A program made the translations under genes and the position numbers. From Candidatus Rokuibacteriota bacterium (lineage in GTDB: Bacteria; Methylomirabilota; Methylomirabilia; Rokubacteriales; CSP1-6): a DNA stretch of 5,888 bases. The number at the start of each line of letters is the position of its first letter. The stretch's first letter is position 1. A model generated the notes under the pieces. It ran no database searches. It was not told where the DNA came from and saw only the letters and a list, made by a program, of their open reading frames with translations. The DNA lies in assembly GCA_016179165.1 (NCBI GenBank), contig JACORX010000351.1, positions 1 to 5,888 of the forward strand, written 5' to 3'. Positions 1 through 5,125 of the stretch are shown here, piece after piece.

Positions 1-305
1 AGCGCCTTCGCGCACGCGGGGTACTTGGTCAGGAGCACGTGGCCGTTGTAGTGGAAGTCGCCGATGACGGGCGCCTGCACCCGCTTGACGATCTCGGGGA
101 CGGCCCGCGCCGCGGCATCGTTGTTGACCGTCACGCGCACCAGCTCGCTGCCCGCCGCGTGGAGCGCGTTGACCTGCGCCACCGTGCCGTCGATGTCCGC
201 CGTGTCGGTGTTGGTCATGGACTGGACGACGATCGGCCGCTCGCCGCCGACCTGGACGCCGCCCACGTCCACCAGCACCGTCTTCCTGCGCCTCGAGAAG
301 CTCAT
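1..305 (-). CDS. ispG: 4-hydroxy-3-methylbut-2-en-1-yl diphosphate synthase IspG (GcpE), N-terminal part, cut by window edge
   Basis: IspG is an iron-sulfur enzyme of the MEP (non-mevalonate) isoprenoid pathway. It reductively converts 2-C-methyl-D-erythritol 2,4-cyclodiphosphate to HMBPP in the cytoplasm. The visible 101 codons give the N-terminal part of its TIM barrel: an Arg/Lys-rich start followed by VDVGGVQVGG, then the family hallmark PIVVQSMTNTDTADIDGTV (residues 24-42), ELVRVTVNN (54-62) and PVIGDFHYNGHVLL (79-92). The QSMTNT and D(F/I)H motifs are diagnostic. The [4Fe-4S] cysteines lie in the missing C-terminal part. I chose the ATG at 303-305 because it gives the usual short basic N-terminus. 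No Shine-Dalgarno sequence precedes it, which fits the nearly leaderless promoter described separately. The gene is divergent from the MaoC gene and reads out of the window to the left. Confidence 0.95.
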   Translation of the reverse strand, partial: MSFSRRRKTVLVDVGGVQVGGERPIVVQSMTNTDTADIDGTVAQVNALHAAGSELVRVTVNNDAAARAVPEIVKRVQAPVIGDFHYNGHVLLTKYPACAKA

Positions 306-315
306 GTCAGCGCCC

Positions 316-344
316 ACTATATCATGGGAATCGAGGGCTTCCAG
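316..344 (-). promoter_or_regulatory. Putative ispG promoter giving a nearly leaderless mRNA
   Basis: On the minus strand a TATAGT -10 element (321-316, five of six consensus bases) sits only 10 nt before the ispG ATG. A CTGGAA hexamer (344-339, three of six matches to TTGACA) lies 17 bp upstream of it. Transcription would start about 4 nt before the ATG, leaving no room for a ribosome binding site, and none is visible. The -10 match is good and the -35 match is weak. Confidence 0.4.
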
Positions 345-367
345 AGCGCCGGCGGATCATGGATAAT
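339..367 (+). promoter_or_regulatory. Possible promoter of the MaoC gene
   Basis: A GATAAT hexamer at 362-367 matches the -10 consensus at five of six bases. The hexamer 17 bp upstream (TTCCAG, 339-344) is a poor -35 and is the same DNA as the proposed ispG -35 on the other strand. Transcription would start near 374, inside the heptamer repeat, and give a leader of about 50 nt. The support is mainly the -10 element and its position in a divergent spacer. Confidence 0.25.
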
Positions 368-394
368 CGGACACCGGACACCGGACACCGACAC
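368..394. repeat. CGGACAC heptamer tandem repeat
   Basis: Three exact copies of CGGACAC (368-374, 375-381, 382-388) are followed by a degenerate CGACAC (389-394). The repeat lies in the divergent spacer, 28 nt before the MaoC start codon and just upstream of its Shine-Dalgarno. Being non-coding, copy-number change would not shift a reading frame, but it could alter leader length or protein binding. Confidence 0.8.
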
Positions 395-422
395 CCCCAC
401 ACGCCCGATCGAGGAGAACGCC

Positions 423-881
423 ATGCTCGTCGTCGAGACCCCGCAGGACCTGAAGCAGCACATCGGCAAGACGCTCGGCCCGTCCGACTGGATCGTCGTG
501 GACCAACCCATGATCGACAAGTTCGCGGAGGCGACGGGCGACCACCAGTGGATCCACGTGGACGTCGAGCGCGCGAAGAAGGAGATGCCTGGGGGCAAGA
601 CGATCGCCCACGGCTACCTGACGCTGTCGCTCCTGCCGCGGCTGATTCCGCAGCTTCTCAAGGTGGAGAAGCGGAAGCGCGGCATCAACTACGGATCCAA
701 CAAGATTCGCTTCACCAACACCGTGCCCGCCGGCTCGCGCGTCCGGCTCAAGCAGACCATCAAGAACGTGGAGGACGTCGAGGGCCACGGCGTCCGCGTC
801 ACCTCGGAGATGGTGATGGAGGTCGAGGGGCAGGAGCGGCCCGCCCTGGTCGCCGAAGTACTCGGCATCCAATACTCGTAG
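423..881 (+). CDS. MaoC-like (R)-specific enoyl-CoA hydratase, Rv0130/HtdZ type
   Basis: The 152-residue product is a single hot-dog-fold MaoC dehydratase. Such enzymes add water to trans-2-enoyl-CoA (or run the reverse reaction) in fatty-acid, polyester or CoA-thioester metabolism in the cytoplasm. The active-site segment FAEATGDHQWIHVDVERA (34-51) carries the catalytic Asp40-His45 dyad. It is followed by GKTIAHGYLTLSLLPRL, the second conserved block, and a late INYGSNKIRF strand. From memory this resembles the mycobacterial Rv0130 subfamily closely, including QW where classical hydratase-2 proteins have NP, and the length is normal. The ATG at 423 is preceded by GAGGAG (411-416) at 6-nt spacing, so the much longer open frame reaching upstream to position 39 is not the start. 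The exact substrate cannot be told from sequence. The gene is convergent with the lipoprotein gene and is probably monocistronic. Confidence 0.92.
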   Translation: MLVVETPQDLKQHIGKTLGPSDWIVVDQPMIDKFAEATGDHQWIHVDVERAKKEMPGGKTIAHGYLTLSLLPRLIPQLLKVEKRKRGINYGSNKIRFTNTVPAGSRVRLKQTIKNVEDVEGHGVRVTSEMVMEVEGQERPALVAEVLGIQYS

Positions 882-885
882 CGCC

Positions 886-1012
886 GCAGGCCGGCGAGAA
901 GGGTCCAGATGCGAGGCGGTGCCTGAAGCCTGCGGGCGAGGCGTAGTCTCTCTACGTTGAGCCCGCAGGCGAGGGCGCCAACGAAGCAGATGGGCCCTTA
1001 TCGGCGGCCTGC
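886..1012. repeat. 127-nt imperfect palindrome between convergent genes; bidirectional terminator or dispersed palindromic element
   Basis: Bases 886-912 pair with 986-1012 in a 27-position outer arm with 22 Watson-Crick pairs, one G-T and four mismatches. A middle helix is possible at 918-923 with 974-979. GCCTGCGGGC (928-937) pairs perfectly with GCCCGCAGGC (961-970). CGTAG (942-946) pairs with CTACG (952-956) around a TCTCT loop. Outer, inner and apical stems share one symmetry axis at 949. The structure starts 4 nt after the MaoC stop codon (879-881) and ends on the first base of the complement of the lipoprotein stop codon (1012-1014), so it fills the intergenic gap. Such a structure can terminate transcription from both sides, although there is no U-tract. 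Its length and modular stems also resemble REP/MITE-like genomic palindromes. No protein-coding signal is seen inside it. Confidence 0.8.
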
Positions 1013-1401
1013 TACTGGAAGCGGGCCTTCGCCTTCTCGTAGGTCTGCTTGACGGAGTCCATCGCCGAGTTCGCGCCGGCCTTGACGTCGGTCCACGCCG
1101 AGGCCGAGGAGGCCTTGACGGCCTCCATCTTCTGGGCGAGGACGGCCTTCTGCCGGTCGAGCGCTTCCATGTCGCGCGCGAACTCGGACTTGACGGCATC
1201 GCTCGCCCGCCCGGCCTTGGCCTTGAGCTCGTCGATCTTGACGTCGAGCTCGCGCGCCTGCGCGGCGAGGGCGCGCTGGTACTCTTCCTTCTTCTCGTAC
1301 GTGTAGTCGGCAGCCTGGCGGCTGTCTTCCTTCACGCCGGCGACGGTGTTACAGCCCCCGAGCAGGGCAGCGGCGACCAGGTATGCCGCAAGTATCCGCA
1401 T
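1012..1401 (-). CDS. Small entericidin-headed lipoprotein with long charged helical tail
   Basis: The 129-residue product begins with a short type II signal peptide: Arg2, a hydrophobic stretch to Leu14, then lipobox LGGC with lipidated Cys17. Asn18 at position +2, rather than Asp, predicts outer-membrane sorting in a Gram-negative. The mature start CNTVAGVKED matches the CNTxxGxxED pattern I recall from entericidin A/B lipoproteins. Entericidins end soon after it, whereas here about 100 further residues form an Ala/Lys/Glu/Asp-rich helical tail (EKKEEYQRAL, LDVKIDELKAKAG, DRQKAVLAQKMEAVKAS) that should be an amphipathic helix or coiled coil. The ATG at 1399-1401 is chosen because it follows GGAGGT (1412-1407) at 5-nt spacing and opens the signal peptide; an upstream in-frame ATG at 1468-1470 would spoil the signal. 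A strong promoter lies just upstream. The role is unknown; envelope structure or stress is plausible. Confidence 0.85.
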   Translation of the reverse strand: MRILAAYLVAAALLGGCNTVAGVKEDSRQAADYTYEKKEEYQRALAAQARELDVKIDELKAKAGRASDAVKSEFARDMEALDRQKAVLAQKMEAVKASSASAWTDVKAGANSAMDSVKQTYEKAKARFQ

Positions 1402-1419
1402 GGGTGACCTCCGCCGCCC

Positions 1420-1448
1420 AGCGTAGGGGACGCGGTTCGACGCGTCAA
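1420..1448 (-). promoter_or_regulatory. Sigma70-type promoter of the lipoprotein gene
   Basis: On the minus strand TTGACG (1448-1443, five of six consensus bases) is followed after exactly 17 bp by TACGCT (1425-1420, four of six, keeping the key TA and final T). The start of transcription would be near 1413, right at the Shine-Dalgarno GGAGGT (1412-1407), so the leader would be only about 12 nt. Confidence 0.6.
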
Positions 1449-1468
1449 GCCGCCGCGGCGCAGGCGGC
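1449..1468 (-). terminator. GC hairpin abutting the lipoprotein promoter
   Basis: GCCGCC (1449-1454) and GGCGGC (1463-1468) form a perfect 6-bp stem around an 8-nt loop, directly beside the -35 box. Read from the TPR gene it lies about 90 nt past the stop codon and could help end that transcript. It could equally be a protein-binding site at the promoter or chance in GC-rich DNA. Confidence 0.25.
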
Positions 1469-1525
1469 ATCCCTGGCTTTGGGTCGCCAGCGCCGCGGCG
1501 ATCACGTTCGGCAGGACGAAGCCCA

Positions 1526-1539
1526 GGATCGAGAGATCC
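1526..1539 (-). terminator. Short hairpin downstream of the TPR gene
   Basis: GGATC (1526-1530) and GATCC (1535-1539) form a perfect 5-bp stem with a 4-nt loop, 20 nt downstream of the TPR stop codon. No T-run follows on the transcribed strand, so intrinsic termination is doubtful. Confidence 0.25.
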
Positions 1540-1559
1540 GTGTCACAGCGACCGAACGG

Positions 1560-3140
1560 TCACGTGCCGAGGAACGCCTTCGCCTGCCGGATCTCGGGCC
1601 GCTCGCTGCCGGCTTTCTCGCCGAGGGTCACGAGCTGAGAGTAGTACGTCCTGGCCTTGGTCCGGTCGCCCGCCAGCTCGGCCGCGCGGGCCGCGCCGAA
1701 GAGCCCGTTGAACCGGTTCGGCTCTACCCGCATCGAGGCTTCGAACTCCTTCAGCGCCTGAGCCGGCTCGTTCGACTCGATCAGCATCTCGCCCAGGAGC
1801 TCGCGCGCGGGCACGAGCGGTCCGGGCGTGACCGGGTGCTTCTCGGTCGCGTCCTCGCGATCGGCCGCCGAACGCATGAGCGCGAGCGCATCGTCCTTCT
1901 TTCCCTCGGCCCGCGCGATCCACGCGGCCACCACGCGGTGCTGGATGTCGACCTGCTCCGCCCAGTAGCCGTTCTTCGCCGCCACGAGGGCGTCCCGCAG
2001 CACCTGGAGGCGGTCGAGATCCTGTCGCGCCGCCGCCGGGTTGCCGCTGCGCGCGGCGCCGAGGCCCCGCGCGAACACGAGCTGCGCTTCCGATTGCGGG
2101 AAGCGGTTCCACGGGAACTCCTTCCCGAAGAGGGTGAGCGACGCGGCCTCCGACCAGCGCCCGCGCTCGAGCGCGTAGCGGGCCGGAATGGTCGCCAGGG
2201 CGAAACCGGTCACGAAGTGCTCGAGATTTATCTTCGGGATCGCATTCATGTCGTCGATCACGCGCTTCGCCGCCTGATCCTGCGCCACCTGCAGATACGC
2301 GTACGTCAGGTAGTCCATGGCGTGCAGCTGGTTGAAGTGATCCTGGGCGGCGGTCGCCGAGGCGCGGTTCGACTCGATGGAGTCCTGCCAGTAGCCCCGC
2401 CGCGTGAAGATGTGAGAGGGCATGTGGAGCGCATGCGGCGCCGCCGGCGCGATGCCGGAATAGCGGCGGGCGGCGCCGAGCCCTCTATCGGCGATCGGCG
2501 GGTAGTCGTAGCTGTGGATCAGGTAGTGCGCCACACCCGGGTGCTGGGGCTGCTCGGCAAACACCTTCTCGAGGATGGAGGCGGCCTTCAGCTGGTTCGC
2601 GTAGGTCTTGTCGGTCGGGAGGGCCGTCGCGTTCAGGGCAAGGGCGTAGAAGATCGCCGCTTCGCGATCGTCGGGATAGCGCTGGGACAGCCGCTCCATC
2701 GCCTGGAGGTAGGCGAGGGCCCGCGTGCGGTGCTCGACCGTCGCCGCGTCCTTATAGAAGAACTCCAGCGCGGCGATGTAGTCGCGCTCGCGCTGGGTCT
2801 TGGCGCCCGCGGCCTTCGCCTTCTCGACGGCGGCCCAGCCGTCGGCGAGCCCCTTGGCTGACGGCGGCCACCCGAACGGGTTGCCGAGCGCGTTCATCGC
2901 GATCCCCCAGTGGGCCATCGCGCAGCCGGGGTCCTTCTGGAGCACGCTGGCGAGCGCGTTGATCGACGCCGGGTGGTAGAAGGAATGCAGCGACGCGATA
3001 GCGCGGTCGAACTCTGTCTGGACCTCCGCGTTGCATGAGGTCGGGAAACTGACCTTGCCGACCTTTTCTTGCGCCGCGGTACCCGCGACACCGACAACCA
3101 TCATCAGGGACAGACAGAGAGCGAGTTTGCGGAGTGTCAT
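1560..3140 (-). CDS. Secreted tetratricopeptide-repeat protein with conserved histidine clusters
   Basis: The 526-residue product starts with a Sec signal peptide (basic TLRK, hydrophobic 6-19, likely cleavage after Ala22 or Ala23) and is expected in the periplasm. The rest is almost entirely helical. The last part contains two clear tetratricopeptide repeats, about 445-475 (ARELLGEMLIESNEPAQALK) and 478-508. The first half holds family-type blocks: SC at 35-36, HSFYHPASINAL (52-63), DPGCAMAHWGIAMNAL (70-85), GVAHYLIHSYDYP (202-214) and HALHMPSHIFTRRGYW (236-251). I recall these HYLIH and HMPSHIF blocks from an uncharacterised family of bacterial TPR proteins. Cys36 and Cys73 could form a disulfide. 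The ATG at 3138-3140 follows GGAGGT (3154-3149) at 8-nt spacing and opens the signal peptide, so the longer frame extending upstream is rejected. No enzymatic function can be assigned; TPR proteins usually serve as protein-binding scaffolds. Confidence 0.88.
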   Translation of the reverse strand: MTLRKLALCLSLMMVVGVAGTAAQEKVGKVSFPTSCNAEVQTEFDRAIASLHSFYHPASINALASVLQKDPGCAMAHWGIAMNALGNPFGWPPSAKGLADGWAAVEKAKAAGAKTQRERDYIAALEFFYKDAATVEHRTRALAYLQAMERLSQRYPDDREAAIFYALALNATALPTDKTYANQLKAASILEKVFAEQPQHPGVAHYLIHSYDYPPIADRGLGAARRYSGIAPAAPHALHMPSHIFTRRGYWQDSIESNRASATAAQDHFNQLHAMDYLTYAYLQVAQDQAAKRVIDDMNAIPKINLEHFVTGFALATIPARYALERGRWSEAASLTLFGKEFPWNRFPQSEAQLVFARGLGAARSGNPAAARQDLDRLQVLRDALVAAKNGYWAEQVDIQHRVVAAWIARAEGKKDDALALMRSAADREDATEKHPVTPGPLVPARELLGEMLIESNEPAQALKEFEASMRVEPNRFNGLFGAARAAELAGDRTKARTYYSQLVTLGEKAGSERPEIRQAKAFLGT

Positions 3141-3199
3141 GGCTTGAAACCTCCAAAGGCGAGTGCGGGGACGGGGATGCCTGGCGAACCTTGAGGTCG

Positions 3200-3227
3200 A
3201 TTGTAGCCTGAAATGACTACATGAACC
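3200..3227 (-). promoter_or_regulatory. Possible promoter of the TPR gene
   Basis: A TACAAT -10 hexamer (3205-3200 on the minus strand, five of six consensus bases) lies about 60 nt upstream of the TPR start codon. The best-placed upstream hexamer, GGTTCA (3227-3222, 16-bp spacing), is a poor -35, so an activator or alternative sigma factor may be involved. An inverted repeat TGTAG (3202-3206) / CTACA (3217-3221) overlaps the -10 and could be an operator. Confidence 0.35.
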
Positions 3228-3286
3228 GGGATTCCCGATATGGACCGATCGCCGCCCCGGTAACGGCGTCCACCGAGCTGCCCAGG

Positions 3287-3314
3287 TTCGAAACCGGGTA
3301 GACGGTGCTAGTAT
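3287..3314 (+). promoter_or_regulatory. Possible promoter of the thiamine-diphosphate enzyme operon
   Basis: TAGTAT (3309-3314, four of six -10 matches) is preceded at 16 bp by TTCGAA (3287-3292, three of six -35 matches). Transcription would start near 3321, giving a leader of about 22 nt that includes the GGGAGG ribosome binding site at 3333-3338. This is a moderate match. Confidence 0.35.
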
Positions 3315-3342
3315 GTGCGGACCTATTGCCCAGGGAGGCGCG

Positions 3343-3903
3343 ATGCCCGAATCCATTCCCGCGACGCTGATCATCGACACGCTGAAGGACACCTTTCGCG
3401 AGGCCCGCGCCGCGCTCGCGGCGGAAGTCGCCGAGCCGCCGAAGCACGGCCACCTCGGCTGGATCCTGAGCGTGCCGGACACGCACCAGAAGACGGTACT
3501 GGCCGCGCTCGACAAGGAAGAGCAGATCCGGGTCCTGACCTGCGCGACGGAGGACGAGGCCACGACCATCGCGGCCGGCCTCCACATCGGCGGCGAGCCG
3601 TGCGTGCTGATGATCCAGCACGCGGGGCTGTACGCCTCGGTCAACACGCTGCGGGGCGTGGCCATGGACGGCCAGATCCCGCTCTTCTACATGATCGGCC
3701 TGCTGAGCCGGGAGAAGGACAAGCAGCCGCGCGAGTCGCGGCATTCCATGGTCCGCTACTGCGAGCCGTTGCTCGACACATTCGGCGTGCCGCACGCGCG
3801 GCTCGAAGGGCCCGACGACGTCCACCTGATCCCCGAGTACTACCGCCTGAGCCTCGCGCGGAAAGGTCCGGCGGCGGTGCTGGTCGGTCTGGAGACCATC
3901 TAG
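3343..3903 (+). CDS. Thiamine-diphosphate enzyme alpha subunit (PYR domain), sulfopyruvate/phosphonopyruvate decarboxylase-like
   Basis: The 186-residue product is a stand-alone N-terminal PYR domain of the thiamine-diphosphate decarboxylase superfamily, similar in layout to ComD. The block ATEDEATTIAAGLHIGG (68-84) places Glu70 where the cofactor-activating glutamate lies. CVLMIQHAGLYASVNTLRG (87-105) corresponds to the ComD-type MQNSGLGNSxN segment, and PLFYMIGL follows. In this family the PYR half pairs with a separate PP half so that each active site lies between subunits; that partner is the next gene, 2 nt downstream. The ATG at 3343 is preceded by GGGAGG (3333-3338). An ATG at 3313 in the same frame would overlap the proposed -10 box and lacks a ribosome binding site. 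No sulfonate, phosphonate or coenzyme M genes are nearby, so the substrate, probably a 2-oxo acid, is unknown. Confidence 0.85.
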   Translation: MPESIPATLIIDTLKDTFREARAALAAEVAEPPKHGHLGWILSVPDTHQKTVLAALDKEEQIRVLTCATEDEATTIAAGLHIGGEPCVLMIQHAGLYASVNTLRGVAMDGQIPLFYMIGLLSREKDKQPRESRHSMVRYCEPLLDTFGVPHARLEGPDDVHLIPEYYRLSLARKGPAAVLVGLETI

Positions 3904-3905
3904 CC

Positions 3906-4505
3906 ATGGCCCCCGACGTGAAACCAATGAAGCCCGAAGAGATCCTGCAGATCATCCACGCCCAGCGGGGAAGCGCCATCTGCGTGCCGACCATGACCAC
4001 GTCGCCGCACTGGCGGACCATCGCGCCGGACGATCTCTCCGTCACGTGCGTCGGCTTCATGGGCGGCGCGTCGTCCCTCGGCCTGGGCCTTGCCCTCGCG
4101 CAGCCCGACCGCCGCGTCCTGGTGCTGGACGGCGACGGCTCGCTGCTCATGCAGCTGGGTTCGCTCGCCACCGTGGCCGGCGCCGCCCCGCGGAACCTCG
4201 TGCACTTCCTGTTCAAGAACGGCGTCTACCACACCTCCGGCGCTCAGGGGATCCCGGGGGGACTCACCGTGGACTTCGTCGCGATGGCCAAGGGTGCGGG
4301 CTACCGGACGGCGCGCTCCATCCACGACATCGAGGATTTCAAGCATCGGCTTCCCGAGCTGTTGAAAGCCGAGGGGCCGGTCTTCGTGGAGCTCCACACC
4401 GGCCTGTCCGAGCAGACGCCGATGACCGCGGGCGGCGGCGTGCCATTCCCGCGGCAGGTCACCGACCTGCGCGCGAAGCTCCTGAGGCCCCGCGCGCGCG
4501 CCTAG
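3906..4505 (+). CDS. Thiamine-diphosphate enzyme beta subunit (PP domain), sulfopyruvate/phosphonopyruvate decarboxylase-like
   Basis: The 199-residue product is the cofactor diphosphate-binding half. It shows GFMGGASSLGLGLALAQ (50-66) and then the classic motif starting LDGDGSLLMQLGSLAT (74-89). The metal-binding signature GDG (76-78) reaches Asn105 of KNGVYHTSG after 26 residues, the usual spacing for GDG...NN. This resembles ComE and the C-terminal half of phosphonopyruvate decarboxylase. It begins 2 nt after the alpha stop codon, in a different frame, which points to translational coupling and a 1:1 complex in the cytoplasm. The ATG at 3906 has only a distant GGAGA (3891-3895); the alternative ATG at 3927 has none and would remove seven residues. 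Residues 27-36 (VPTMTTSPHW) probably help shape the substrate pocket. Family membership is firm; substrate identity is not. Confidence 0.87.
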   Translation: MAPDVKPMKPEEILQIIHAQRGSAICVPTMTTSPHWRTIAPDDLSVTCVGFMGGASSLGLGLALAQPDRRVLVLDGDGSLLMQLGSLATVAGAAPRNLVHFLFKNGVYHTSGAQGIPGGLTVDFVAMAKGAGYRTARSIHDIEDFKHRLPELLKAEGPVFVELHTGLSEQTPMTAGGGVPFPRQVTDLRAKLLRPRARA

Positions 4506-4550
4506 CCTAGCCGGCGCGTCCTCGGACAAAGGCTGCTCCCTCGGCTCCCT

Positions 4551-4569
4551 CGCCGCGCGACCCGCGGCG
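4551..4569. terminator. GC-rich hairpin between convergent genes
   Basis: CGCCGCG (4551-4557) and CGCGGCG (4563-4569) form a perfect 7-bp stem with a 5-nt loop in the 90-bp gap between the decarboxylase operon and the convergent DUF4189 gene. Its position suits termination of either transcript. There is no T-run, and chance pairing is common in such GC-rich DNA. Confidence 0.35.
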
Positions 4570-4595
4570 CCGCGCCTGCGGCAACGGCGGCGGTG

Positions 4596-5087
4596 CTAAC
4601 GGGCCCCCGAACAAACCTGACGTTCGATCTTGCAGCTGGCGCCTCCATAGGGACGGCATTTGACGAGCGCCTTGTTCGCCGCCTCGCGTTGCGACAGTCC
4701 CCAGGCCGAGCCATAGGCGCCGTTGTTGCCCAGCGCCAGCGCGCCGCAGGCGTTGCGGAACGTCACCAGGACCTTGCAGTCGCTCGCGCCTTTGTTTTCC
4801 TTGCGACAATTGGCGACCGCGGCATCGGCGGCGGGCCTCGGCGCGCCGTAGTCGAAGGAATATCCGTACACTTGCTTGAGCGCCGAATACGCGATCGCGC
4901 CGTGGCGCTCGGCTTCAAGGCTGCAGCGATTCAGGCAGACGCCCTGCTGACCCAAGCAGGTGTCGGGGTTGCCGCTGCAGCTTCGATAGGCGGCCGAGCA
5001 ATCGGCTGCGCAATCCGCCCACGACGGCGACGGAGCGCCGATCAACACCATCGCGATCAGCACGAGGAGGCGAATGGCTGTAATCAT
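4596..5087 (-). CDS. Secreted cysteine-rich DUF4189 protein
   Basis: The 163-residue product has a Sec signal peptide (Arg6, hydrophobic 7-17, cleavage after SWA at 24). Two modules follow. Residues 26-55 hold six cysteines at 26, 30, 37, 44, 51 and 55, a regular 3-6-6-6-3 spacing. Residues 62-159 match DUF4189 as I recall it: HGAIAYS, VYGYSFDYG, ADAAVANC, SDCKVLVTF, NACGALALG, WGLSQREAANKALVKC and a terminal VC. They add cysteines at 94, 104, 114, 144, 152 and 159, so all twelve cysteines could form disulfides in the periplasm. DUF4189 has no known biochemical function that I can cite. The ATG at 5085-5087 follows an AGGGAGG-type ribosome binding site at short (3-4 nt) spacing. The gene lies 90 bp downstream of the dioxygenase in the same direction but has a possible promoter of its own. 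Confidence 0.88.
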   Translation of the reverse strand: MITAIRLLVLIAMVLIGAPSPSWADCAADCSAAYRSCSGNPDTCLGQQGVCLNRCSLEAERHGAIAYSALKQVYGYSFDYGAPRPAADAAVANCRKENKGASDCKVLVTFRNACGALALGNNGAYGSAWGLSQREAANKALVKCRPYGGASCKIERQVCSGAR

Positions 5088-5125
5088 GACCCTCCCTTCG
5101 GGCCGCTTGCCGCTCGATGCGCTGG

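Noticed and set aside
39..422. Upstream extension of the MaoC frame, antisense to ispG.
   Set aside because: The real start at 423 has GAGGAG at 6-nt spacing and gives the normal family length. The extension overlaps ispG and has no domain features.
357..1199. A 280-codon minus-strand frame across the MaoC gene and palindrome.
   Set aside because: It is an Arg/Pro/Ser-rich shadow frame lying antisense to a confident MaoC gene and overlapping the lipoprotein gene out of frame.
1383..2861. A 492-codon open frame on the plus strand opposite the TPR gene.
   Set aside because: Its translation is Arg/Gly/Leu/Val-rich low-complexity sequence without family motifs, typical of antisense frames in GC-rich genes. 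The minus strand carries a signal peptide, TPR motifs and a good ribosome binding site.
3281..3310. A GGTTCGAA stretch resembling a tRNA T-arm, hinting at a tRNA or attachment site.
   Set aside because: The arm would contain an A-G mismatch, no CCA or acceptor partner is found, and no D-arm or anticodon arm lies upstream.
3217..3927. A 236-codon minus-strand frame opposite the alpha subunit gene.
   Set aside because: The plus strand encodes a recognisable PYR domain with a ribosome binding site; the antisense translation shows only compositional bias.
3906..4505. Possibility that alpha and beta halves are one frameshifted gene.
   Set aside because: Alpha ends with a clean stop codon at a natural domain boundary, beta has its own ATG 2 nt later, and two-gene arrangements are normal in the ComDE-like family.
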